Part shown: piece by piece, positions 1 through 5,588 of the stretch
Layout: every line of letters begins with the position of its first letter
Position numbering within the stretch: the first letter of the stretch is position 1
Assembly: GCA_003695045.1 (NCBI GenBank)
Contig: RFJB01000130.1
Coordinates: forward strand, 1 to 7,471
Direction of reading: 5' to 3'
From: Candidatus Woesearchaeota archaeon
GTDB taxonomy: Archaea; Nanobdellota; Nanobdellia; Woesearchaeales; J091
Length of the DNA stretch: 7,471 bases
The notes under the pieces: generated by a model
The model's input: only the letters and a program-made list of their open reading frames with translations
Told to the model about the DNA's origin: nothing
Databases searched by the model: none
Made by a program: the position numbers and the translations under genes

Positions 1-717
1 CCCTGTAAGACCGGAGTCGCCTTCAGGACCGCCAATCACAAACGAGCCGGTGGGGTTTATGTGCACCTTGGTGTTCTTGTCCATCCATTTGCCGACAACC
101 GGCTGGATTACCTTCTTCAGGATGTCCTTGCGAAGCTGTTTGACTTTGACGTTGTCCAAATGCTGTGTTGAGATGACGACAGCAGTAACCTTGTCCGGCT
201 TGCCGTCAACATACCTGACGCTTACCTGCGATTTTCCGTCAGGACCGATGTATTTTATGATCCCTTTTTTTCTGACTTCGGCAAGCCGTCGGGTAAGGCG
301 GTGGGCAAGCATTATAGGCAGGGGCATCAGTTCGCGTGTTTCCCGGCATGCGAAGCCGTACATCATGCCCTGGTCGCCGGCGCCCTCCTTATCAACGCCC
401 TTGGCAATGTCGGGGCTCTGCTCGTGAATCGAAACAAGCACTCCGGCGTCTTCGCAGTCAATGCCGAAGCGCGGATCAGTATATCCTATTTTCTTGAGAG
501 TGCGCCTGACAACCTTCTGAACATCAACGTAACCCCTTGTGGTGACTTCCCCCATGACAACTACAAGGCCTGTCGTGGTGGCGCATTCCACAGCAACCCT
601 TGAATGCGGGTCCTGCCTCAGAAGCTCGTCAAGCACTGAATCGCTTATCTGGTCGCAGATTTTGTCCGGGTGGCCTTCAGTAACTGATTCTGAAGTAATG
701 TATTCTATTCTCGGCAT
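1..717 (-). CDS. metK: S-adenosylmethionine synthetase, bacterial type (partial, C-terminus outside window)
   Basis: Makes S-adenosylmethionine from methionine and ATP in the cytosol, releasing phosphate and pyrophosphate. The first 239 residues are present and the frame is open at position 1; the E. coli family member is 384 residues, so roughly 145 are missing. Visible landmarks are the N-terminal [15 protein letters not shown] block (catalytic His16 and Asp18 by alignment with E. coli), Glu44 in RVAVEC, the active-site loop segment [13 protein letters not shown] (99-111), GAGDQG (112-117), AHRL (138-141), and [15 protein letters not shown] at 220-234. The loop before GAGDQG is short compared with B. 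subtilis. These blocks identify the bacterial MetK family, not the unrelated-looking archaeal AdoMet synthetase. The start is the ATG at 717-715; on the minus strand it is preceded by GGAGAGTGATG, an extended Shine-Dalgarno, starting about 11-15 bases upstream. It is divergent from the XRE-CBS regulator gene across a 356-bp spacer. The identification is secure; the archaeal host makes it unusual. Confidence 0.96.
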   Translation of the reverse strand, partial: MPRIEYITSESVTEGHPDKICDQISDSVLDELLRQDPHSRVAVECATTTGLVVVMGEVTTRGYVDVQKVVRRTLKKIGYTDPRFGIDCEDAGVLVSIHEQSPDIAKGVDKEGAGDQGMMYGFACRETRELMPLPIMLAHRLTRRLAEVRKKGIIKYIGPDGKSQVSVRYVDGKPDKVTAVVISTQHLDNVKVKQLRKDILKKVIQPVVGKWMDKNTKVHINPTGSFVIGGPEGDSGLTG

Positions 718-743
718 CAAACATCACTCTCCTTCAATTTTGT

Positions 744-798
744 CATTCAATCAGTTTCCATTCAATTACAGCATGATTGCATGTTTTCTGATTGCATG
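744..798. repeat. 55-bp dyad of four CATKCAATYA elements upstream of metK
   Basis: Four near-identical 10-bp elements start exactly 15 bp apart. CATTCAATCA (744-753) and CATTCAATTA (759-768) are followed by TGATTGCATG twice (774-783, 789-798), which is CATGCAATCA on the other strand. The first two therefore face the last two, symmetric about position 771. The outer arms extend to 11 positions with ten complementary pairs (744-754 with 788-798). The inner arms match in eight of ten strict pairs, around a 5-base centre. It lies 27-81 bp upstream of the metK start. It could be a multi-site operator for a dimeric regulator. If transcribed, it could be a long hairpin with a 4x4 internal loop in the metK leader. 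Confidence 0.7.
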
Positions 799-806
799 CT
801 TTAATT

Positions 807-826
807 CTGCGCGCATTAAGGCGCAG
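807..826. repeat. small inverted repeat CTGCGC/GCGCAG
   Basis: A perfect 6-bp inverted repeat flanks an 8-base spacer, just beyond the four-element dyad as read from metK. It would form a GC-rich hairpin in a metK leader if transcription starts upstream of it. No U-tract follows on either strand, so it is not an intrinsic terminator of the bacterial kind. Confidence 0.4.
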
Positions 827-937
827 CGCCCACTCGCAAGCCCTATTCAAAACGCCCAATCGCAGCAAAAGTCCAGCCGTCAGAGAACAGGACATTCAAA
901 CTTGAGCTCTCCAACCGCGTTTCTTTCTCCAACTGGC

Positions 938-965
938 TTTCGGCTTTCCGGGATTTCGGCTTTCC
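938..965. repeat. 12-bp direct repeat TTTCGGCTTTCC
   Basis: Two perfect copies of TTTCGGCTTTCC lie at 938-949 and 954-965, with a 16-bp period, about 25 bp upstream of the regulator's TATA box. They could be an activator or repressor site, or a chance duplication in a pyrimidine-rich stretch. Confidence 0.45.
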
Positions 966-990
966 AACGCAAAGAGCCGGGCAGCTGCGT

Positions 991-1001
991 TTATTATAAA
1001 A
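991..1001 (+). promoter_or_regulatory. TATA box of the XRE-CBS regulator gene
   Basis: TTATTATAAAA fits an archaeal TATA box and is the most AT-rich block before the gene. Spacing of about 25 bp predicts a transcription start near 1020-1025, giving a leader of about 50 nearly all-purine bases. The surrounding 989-1002 block is close to palindromic, so it might also be read toward metK. Confidence 0.55.
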
Positions 1002-1014
1002 CTTTTGAAAAAAA

Positions 1015-1030
1015 TATTCCGAAAGGAATA
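1015..1030. promoter_or_regulatory. palindrome TATTCC-GAAA-GGAATA at the predicted transcription start
   Basis: A perfect 6-bp inverted repeat with a 4-base GAAA centre straddles the predicted start of the regulator transcript. Its position is suitable for autorepression by the encoded XRE protein. If transcribed whole, it would instead form a hairpin capped by a GNRA tetraloop. Confidence 0.5.
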
Positions 1031-1073
1031 AAAAGGGGAGGAAGAAACAAAGGAGGAGGAAACAAAAAGGAAA

Positions 1074-1619
1074 ATGATAAACGACCCCAGAGAGATAAAG
1101 CTGATAAGAAGGCAGCTCGGAATAACCCAGAGCGAACTGGCAAAGAAGTCGGGAGTTTCCCAGTCGCTGATAGCCAAGATAGAAAGCGGACGACTGGACC
1201 CTTCATTCACGAAAGTCAAGAAGATATCCGAAACGCTGGAGATTCTGAGAAATGAAAGACAGAAAAAAGTAAGGGAGATTATGGTAACGAGGATAATAAG
1301 CGCGAAACCGGAGATGGCAATCAGCGAAGCAATAAAGAAAATGAAGAAACACAACATATCCCAGATGCCGGTGATAGAACAGGGCGTGGCAGTAGGGCTG
1401 ATATCTGAAACGAGCATCCTGGAAGCGCTTGCCGAGAACAAACCGCACAGGCAGGTAAAAGACGTCATGAGCGATGCGCCGCCGCTAATTCCCGAGGAAG
1501 CAACGGTAGAAACTGCCACCGCAATGCTCGCCCACTATCCTCTCGTGCTCGTCTCCAAGAAGGGAAAGATAAAAGGGCTTGTAACACGGTCGGATGTGCT
1601 CCAGAAAGCATTCAGGTAA
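1074..1619 (+). CDS. XRE-family transcriptional regulator with tandem CBS domains
   Basis: A 181-residue predicted DNA-binding regulator whose CBS pair probably senses an adenine-containing ligand. Residues 6-57 form a Cro/C1-type helix-turn-helix, with LGITQSELAKKSGVS and recognition helix SQSLIAKIESG at 29-39. CBS 1 spans about 66-119 (VREIMVTRIISAKPEM to SETSILEAL). CBS 2 spans about 127-180 (VKDVMSDAPPLIPEEATV to GLVTRSDVLQKAF). This architecture is well known in archaea (COG3620-like). The ATG at 1074 is the only sensible start; GGAGGAGGA at 1052-1060 is a strong but slightly distant Shine-Dalgarno, with a 13-base gap. The gene is divergent from metK and convergent with the phosphoesterase gene, so it is probably transcribed alone. 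A palindrome at the predicted transcription start suggests autoregulation. The ligand cannot be read from sequence; SAM or AMP-type nucleotides are family precedents. Confidence 0.92.
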   Translation: MINDPREIKLIRRQLGITQSELAKKSGVSQSLIAKIESGRLDPSFTKVKKISETLEILRNERQKKVREIMVTRIISAKPEMAISEAIKKMKKHNISQMPVIEQGVAVGLISETSILEALAENKPHRQVKDVMSDAPPLIPEEATVETATAMLAHYPLVLVSKKGKIKGLVTRSDVLQKAFR

Positions 1620-1651
1620 TTTATTCTCTTCATCCGCATACTCTGTTTACC

Positions 1652-2416
1652 CTAATTCTCCATGCGCCTGAGCTCTTCAATCAGTTTTGAAACAAGACCG
1701 AAAGGAAGGACCTGCCGGTCGTCGGAAAGAACCCAGAGTTCGCAATCATCATATGAACTGAGAAAAGGGCTCAGAGGCCGTTCAGAAACAATATCCGATC
1801 CCTCAACAAGCGGATTGACGCTCGGGAGAACAACCAACTCCTTCCCCTTAAAGGCGCATTTCAGAAAACACTTGAATCTCTCCCGCCGGGGACCTCTGGA
1901 AAGCGTAACAGAAGGGTGTTCATGGCTGATTATGATGCGCTCGGACTTTATGAAATCATCAGACGAAAAATCAGGAAGCTTGTGGCCGTGCATGAGCAGG
2001 TTTCTCCCTGCAACAAAACTCTCCACCACAGAGATTCCGCGCTTGCGGGCAACCGGGCCCAGTATGGTATCATGATTCCCCCTGACAAGAACAACGGATG
2101 CCCTGCTGCTTATGAAATCAAGAAGCTTCAATGTGTCGCGCCACTCCTGGTCCGAAATGGTTCCAAACTCGTGCTTCAGGTCGCCGTTAATCACGACAGT
2201 CGCGGGAGAAAGAGCGTCCAATACAGGACCGACTATGCGAAGGACCTCTGAAATGTGAAAGCGGGGAATCAGAAAGCCCTCCCTGTTCAGCATCTCCTCG
2301 TAGCCGACGTGAACGTCGCCAAAAACAAGAACAGAGTGCTCCCTGAGAAAGAGCGAGGGGCCGACGGCAAAGATGCCGTCTGAAATTTCCACAGCGTTTT
2401 CCGGCAGGCGATTCAT
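1652..2416 (-). CDS. Lhr-associated calcineurin-like metallophosphoesterase (archaeal Icc/SbcD-related)
   Basis: A predicted metal-dependent phosphoesterase, probably a nuclease or nucleic-acid phosphatase, of the archaeal family annotated as SbcD-related (COG1407/TIGR00024 type). It has 254 residues, the usual length. The full metal-binding set is visible: GDVH (Asp34, His36), NGD (Asp79), GNHD (Asn114-His115), a histidine in SHEH (165-167), and HGH (143-145). KHE follows the second motif, as is usual in this family. It lies 25 bp downstream of the Lhr helicase stop on the same strand, so the two are probably co-transcribed. The start at 2416 has no Shine-Dalgarno and lies just after an out-of-frame ATGATG, so translation may be coupled to the helicase or the start may be GTG at residue 9. 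The family is often found beside Lhr helicases in archaea and some bacteria. Its substrate here is unknown. Confidence 0.92.
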   Translation of the reverse strand: MNRLPENAVEISDGIFAVGPSLFLREHSVLVFGDVHVGYEEMLNREGFLIPRFHISEVLRIVGPVLDALSPATVVINGDLKHEFGTISDQEWRDTLKLLDFISSRASVVLVRGNHDTILGPVARKRGISVVESFVAGRNLLMHGHKLPDFSSDDFIKSERIIISHEHPSVTLSRGPRRERFKCFLKCAFKGKELVVLPSVNPLVEGSDIVSERPLSPFLSSYDDCELWVLSDDRQVLPFGLVSKLIEELRRMEN

Positions 2417-2441
2417 CGTAACATCATTGAGAGCAGCAAAC

Positions 2442-5300
2442 CTATTTTTTGTTTTTGCCCTTCGCCTCCTTGAGAGCGATCTTGGCTTTTATCATGTTGT
2501 GCATATTCCTGAGGAAAGACATCCTGTCCTCCATGCGGAGAACATCAGAGTGCCCCTGAAGAACAATATTGAAAGAGAAAGGGCTTGGAAGGTCGGAATG
2601 AACCTCCTGAACCTTTATCCTTCCGGAGGAGATGCCGCGGAGAACAACCTCGGCAGAGTGGACATCCATAACATCTTCAATAACCTCGCGCTTCGCCTCC
2701 TTGAGAATCGGAAAGTCCTCGGATATGCTTCTGACAGCATTCTGAAGCAGGGTGGAAGCGAGCTGCTGCCTCCCCACCCTTTTTGTCTTCCCCTTGTAAG
2801 ACCTCAGAATCATAAGAGACCTTGTAGCGCAGTGGCGGAAGCGCCTGTTCAGGACCTCTGTCTTGTCAATAGCAAGTTCAAGAACGCTTCTGAGTTCGTC
2901 AGGTTTGAGAAGCTTCAAGGCGTCAAGAACCTTGACATCCTTTGAAGGGCTGATGTAAAAACCGTTGTCGGTTATTCCAATCTCCACATCTGCATGCTGT
3001 GAGCGCGAAACAGCGAAGGCAACAGCCCTTGAAAGAGCATCATTGACGCGCCTTCCGAACAGGGTGTGAAAAACAATGTATTTCTTGGGGTAAGAGCCGA
3101 CTGAATCATTGTAGTGCTCCACGAGGACGAGCTTGTCGTGCGGAATTACCGAGAATTTGTGCTGCTCGTAGAAATACCTGTAAAGCGACTCGGCAGCGTT
3201 CGTGTCAAGGTAAAGGTAGTCGTGAAGAAAGGAGATAATCTCCTGTTTGGATACGCCGGCGGAAAGCTTCTCTGACATGAGCCGGCGGAAACGGCCTATT
3301 TCAAGAGCAAGGTCGAAGCTCAGGGGGAGCATCTCTGAAAACCACGAGGGAACGTTGGGGGGCCGGTCAACGCTTCCCGAGACGAAGGCAGTCATGCCCC
3401 GTGAATAGAGGAACTGGTAGGTGGAGCCGCCGAGAACGAAAACGTCGCCTCTCTTGAGGCGCTCGAGGAATGCCTCTTCAATTTCCCCGATTACCCTGTT
3501 GCCAAGCTTCACCTTTACAGACGCTTCATCAGGGATTGTTCCAATGTTCGTCATGTAAATCATTCTCGCAAGCTTCCCGCGCCTGCCGATCATTCTTGAG
3601 TCCCTGTCGTACCAGATTTTTGCGTAAACATTCCTGTCCTCAAGAGAAACGTAGTATCCTGCGAGATAATTGAGAACATCCTCAAAAACACCCATTGAAA
3701 GATGCCTGAAGCAGTAGGAGCGCCTGACGACATTGAACAATTCGTCAATATACCATTTCCGGTCAATGGCTGCGCCGTAGATGTGCTGCGCGAGAACATC
3801 GACGCAGTTCGTCGGGATGTGAATCCTGTCAATCTTCTTTTCCACCGCGCACTTCAGGAGGACGCTGCATTCAACAAGGTCGTCCCTGTCAAGAACAACA
3901 ATCCTGCCTTTTGTAACTGCATGAAGCTGGTGGCCGCTCCTGCCCACGCGCTGCAACGCTCTCGCAACCGACTTGGGGCTGCCGAGAAGAACCACCAGGT
4001 CTATGAAGCCGATGTCAATCCCGAGCTCAAGAGAGGTTGAGCAGACCACCGCCTTTAGTTCGCCCCTCCTCAGGCGGGACTCTATTGAGAGGCGATGCTC
4101 CGCCGAAAGCGAACTGTGGTGCGCGCCTATGTTCTCCCCGTAAAATTTCGGAAACTTGTCCCTGAGGTTGTGAACAACCCTTTCAGTGGCTGAGCGCGTG
4201 TTCGTGAATACCAGCGTGGTCTTGTGGCTCTGTATCAGGTCGTGAAGCATTTTGTAAAGGGACTCGTGCATTATGGCATAATCTGTTTCTATGAGGTCCG
4301 AAACAGGACTCAGAACTTTCAGGTCAAGGTCTTTTAGAAACTGGACATCCACAAGCGTGCATGGTCGGGGTTCGCCCCTTGCATCAAAGCCGGCCAGATA
4401 ACGCGCTATCTCGTCAAGAGGGGCAACGGTCGCAGAAAGCCCCACTCTGCAGAGGTGCCCTGAGAAGACAGGTTCCCGCCGGCCTGCTGAGCTGGAGTCG
4501 GAGCCGGATTCAGAGGCGGCTTTATAAGCGGTTTTAGAGCCGGCTTTGGCCGCCTTTTCTTCTCTTTTGTCCGGCTCTGTTTTGCCCTCCTCACTTTCAT
4601 AAACCGCCGGCCCGTTCTCGCAGAGATACTGAAGGCGCTCCAGAGAGAGCGAAAGGTGGACGCCCCTCTTGTTTTCCGCAAGAGCGTGAATCTCGTCAAT
4701 GATTGCCCACTCCACGCCGGCAAGATGGCTCTGGAAGGATTTTGTAGAAAGAAGGATTGCAAGGCTTTCGGGCGTGGTAATTAGAATATGGGGCGGCCTT
4801 CTCGCCATGCTCTGCCTCCTGGAAGGCGAAGTATCGCCGGTGCGAACCCCGACCCGGATGTTAAGCTTTTTGCCGTGCCTCTTTGCAATCTTGGAAATCT
4901 CCTCCAAGGGCTCCTTGAGATTTACCTCAATGTCATAATTCAGGGCTTTGAGAGGGCTGATGTAAAGAGCGTAAATTTTGTCCCTGAGAATGCCTTTGTC
5001 AGCAGCGTCAACAAGTTCGTTAAGGATGGAAAGGAATGCGGTCAGAGTTTTGGTTGCCCCTGTCGGAGCGCTTATTAGAACATTGTTTCTGCTGTGAATC
5101 TCCATGACGCCGAACAACTGAGGCAGGCTGAAGGATTTAAAGCGGGAGAAAAACCACTCCTTGACAAAAGGGTGGAGAATATTCAGGAGTGCGCCCTCGT
5201 TATCGGGCTTTTTCTTCACGAACAGGTTTTTGGATTCCTTTGCGCGAGATTCAATCTTTTCTCTTTCCAAAACGCGCGTTTTTTTCAAAAAAATCACCAT
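2442..5300 (-). CDS. lhr: Lhr-type superfamily 2 ATP-dependent helicase
   Basis: A 952-residue ATP-driven 3'-5' nucleic-acid translocase of the Lhr family, implicated in DNA repair or RNA processing. RecA domain 1 has motif I APTGATKT (78-85, Lys84), Ia ISPLKAL (114-120), TTPESL (175-180), DEIH (202-205) and SAT (289-291). RecA domain 2 has LVFTNTRS (363-370), STSLELGIDIG (421-431) and QRVGRSGH (450-457). After this comes the Lhr core: winged-helix region, a beta-rich domain around 585-635, and the DEAD/H-associated domain including FHTLFGRRVNDALSRA (744-759) and VEIGITDNGFYI (772-783). Two oddities: motif I has Thr where GxGKT usually has Gly, and residues about 234-276 are a charged, Ser/Lys/Glu-rich insertion between DEIH and SAT. 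There is also a charged extension of about 37 residues before LLNILHPFVKEWF. The ATG at 5300 has no clear Shine-Dalgarno. The phosphoesterase gene follows after 25 bp. Confidence 0.95.
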   Translation of the reverse strand: MVIFLKKTRVLEREKIESRAKESKNLFVKKKPDNEGALLNILHPFVKEWFFSRFKSFSLPQLFGVMEIHSRNNVLISAPTGATKTLTAFLSILNELVDAADKGILRDKIYALYISPLKALNYDIEVNLKEPLEEISKIAKRHGKKLNIRVGVRTGDTSPSRRQSMARRPPHILITTPESLAILLSTKSFQSHLAGVEWAIIDEIHALAENKRGVHLSLSLERLQYLCENGPAVYESEEGKTEPDKREEKAAKAGSKTAYKAASESGSDSSSAGRREPVFSGHLCRVGLSATVAPLDEIARYLAGFDARGEPRPCTLVDVQFLKDLDLKVLSPVSDLIETDYAIMHESLYKMLHDLIQSHKTTLVFTNTRSATERVVHNLRDKFPKFYGENIGAHHSSLSAEHRLSIESRLRRGELKAVVCSTSLELGIDIGFIDLVVLLGSPKSVARALQRVGRSGHQLHAVTKGRIVVLDRDDLVECSVLLKCAVEKKIDRIHIPTNCVDVLAQHIYGAAIDRKWYIDELFNVVRRSYCFRHLSMGVFEDVLNYLAGYYVSLEDRNVYAKIWYDRDSRMIGRRGKLARMIYMTNIGTIPDEASVKVKLGNRVIGEIEEAFLERLKRGDVFVLGGSTYQFLYSRGMTAFVSGSVDRPPNVPSWFSEMLPLSFDLALEIGRFRRLMSEKLSAGVSKQEIISFLHDYLYLDTNAAESLYRYFYEQHKFSVIPHDKLVLVEHYNDSVGSYPKKYIVFHTLFGRRVNDALSRAVAFAVSRSQHADVEIGITDNGFYISPSKDVKVLDALKLLKPDELRSVLELAIDKTEVLNRRFRHCATRSLMILRSYKGKTKRVGRQQLASTLLQNAVRSISEDFPILKEAKREVIEDVMDVHSAEVVLRGISSGRIKVQEVHSDLPSPFSFNIVLQGHSDVLRMEDRMSFLRNMHNMIKAKIALKEAKGKNKK

Positions 5301-5330
5301 TTGAAATGCATTTGAAAAACACCCTCATGC

Positions 5331-5385
5331 CTGCCGGACATCTGTCGGGCATCTGCCGGACAACTGCCAGACATCTGCCGGACAA
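5331..5385. repeat. five-copy 11-bp tandem repeat CTGCCGGACAW
   Basis: Five contiguous units of exactly 11 bp start at 5331, 5342, 5353, 5364 and 5375. Units 1, 3 and 5 share CTGCCGGACA. Unit 2 differs at two of these ten positions (CTGTCGGGCA) and unit 4 at one (CTGCCAGACA). The period is close to one helical turn, so each unit faces the same side of the DNA. The array lies 31 bp upstream of the lhr start and 76 bp upstream of the rps19e TATA box. An 11-bp unit is not a multiple of three, which argues against coding. It may be a multi-site operator or a slippage-generated satellite. Confidence 0.8.
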
Positions 5386-5433
5386 GATGCGCAACGCGGA
5401 GCATACGGACTGGATGAAATCGCGGTTTATTAA

Positions 5434-5456
5434 GGGCAACACAGGGGGCAACACAG
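5434..5456. repeat. 11-bp direct repeat GGGCAACACAG upstream of the rps19e promoter
   Basis: Two perfect copies of GGGCAACACAG lie at 5434-5444 and 5446-5456, a 12-bp period. They end five bases before the palindromic TATA box, where an archaeal BRE or activator site would lie. Confidence 0.5.
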
Positions 5457-5460
5457 CAAG

Positions 5461-5471
5461 ATTTATAAATA
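5461..5471 (+). promoter_or_regulatory. TATA box of the rps19e operon
   Basis: ATTTATAAATA is a near-consensus archaeal TATA box, preceded by purine-rich GCAAG that could act as BRE. It predicts a transcription start near 5488-5496 and a leader of roughly 95 bases. The core ATTTATAAAT is a perfect palindrome. A separate AT-rich block on the minus strand (CTTAATAAAC, 5425-5434) is a possible lhr promoter. Confidence 0.65.
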
Positions 5472-5473
5472 GA

Positions 5474-5486
5474 TTGGGTTTCCCAA
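5474..5486. promoter_or_regulatory. 13-bp palindrome TTGGG-TTT-CCCAA beside the rps19e TATA box
   Basis: A perfect 5-bp inverted repeat with a 3-base spacer begins three bases after the TATA box, between it and the predicted transcription start. This is a typical place for an archaeal repressor to block polymerase. No bound protein can be named. Confidence 0.4.
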
Positions 5487-5538
5487 CGCCTGGTTTAGAG
5501 GTTCTGAAAGGGTTGCATAGATTGCAGATTAAATATTT

Positions 5539-5557
5539 CTCGCTTTTATGAAGCGAG
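5539..5557 (+). promoter_or_regulatory. leader hairpin before rps19e
   Basis: CTCGCTT (5539-5545) and AAGCGAG (5551-5557) are perfectly complementary around a 5-base TTATG loop, 14 bases before the Shine-Dalgarno. If transcription starts at the 5461 TATA box, this hairpin is in the mRNA leader and could be a site for translational control by a ribosomal protein. No U-tract follows, so it is not a terminator. Confidence 0.5.
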
Positions 5558-5571
5558 CCACACAGCCAGAC

Positions 5572-5579
5572 AAGGAGGT
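5572..5579 (+). promoter_or_regulatory. Shine-Dalgarno of rps19e, which decides the start
   Basis: AAGGAGGT is a near-perfect match to the archaeal anti-Shine-Dalgarno. It directly abuts the ATG at 5580, leaving no spacer, but is well placed for the ATG at 5589. The protein from 5589 begins MVTMYDVP, the usual beginning of archaeal eS19. Confidence 0.8.
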
Positions 5580-5588
5580 ATGTTGAAA

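Larger units (their letters stand above)
718..1073. promoter_or_regulatory. divergent intergenic region between metK and the XRE-CBS regulator gene
   Basis: This 356-bp stretch holds no credible gene: open frames crossing it are antisense or out-of-frame extensions of the neighbours. From left to right it contains the metK ribosome binding site, a four-element dyad (744-798), a small inverted repeat (807-826), a 12-bp direct repeat (938-949 and 954-965), the regulator's TATA box (about 991-1001), a palindrome at the predicted transcription start (1015-1030), and a nearly pure purine leader (1021-1073). Further copies of the YATTCAA core occur at 844-850 and 893-899. The metK promoter is not obvious. 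The AT-rich block at 989-1002 (GTTTATTATAAAAC, nearly palindromic) could serve both directions, which would give metK a leader of about 250 bases. Confidence 0.6.

Noticed and set aside
807..826. Intrinsic terminator or SAM riboswitch before metK
   Set aside because: The stem is only 6 bp with no U-tract, and the junction architecture of known SAM riboswitches is not visible.
539..1255. 238-residue plus-strand open frame
   Set aside because: It begins antisense to metK and ends out of frame inside the XRE-CBS gene; the protein shows no family pattern. Both overlapped genes are clearly real.
896..1519. 207-residue hydrophobic minus-strand open frame that could suggest a membrane protein
   Set aside because: It is the antisense shadow of the purine-rich XRE-CBS gene, which creates Phe/Leu/Ser-rich artefacts.
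1620..1651. Bidirectional terminator between the convergent regulator and phosphoesterase genes
   Set aside because: Only a weak pyrimidine-rich run (TTTATTCTCTTC) is present; there is no hairpin and no solid T-tract on either strand.
4473..4601. Intein, intron or mobile insertion in lhr
   Set aside because: The segment is short, in frame, low-complexity, and lacks splice motifs, target duplications or terminal repeats.
4836..4858. GGTGCGAACCCC resembling a tRNA T-arm
   Set aside because: It lies in conserved helicase coding sequence (VGVRTGD region) and no acceptor or anticodon arms fit around it.
5331..5385. CRISPR array
   Set aside because: The units are only 11 bp, directly contiguous, with no spacers.
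5189..5551. 120-residue plus-strand open frame over the lhr/rps19e spacer
   Set aside because: It starts antisense to lhr, runs through the 11-bp repeat array and the promoter elements, and has no recognisable domain.
5580..5588. ATG at 5580 as start of rps19e
   Set aside because: The Shine-Dalgarno abuts it with no spacer, and family alignment favours MVTMYDVP from 5589.
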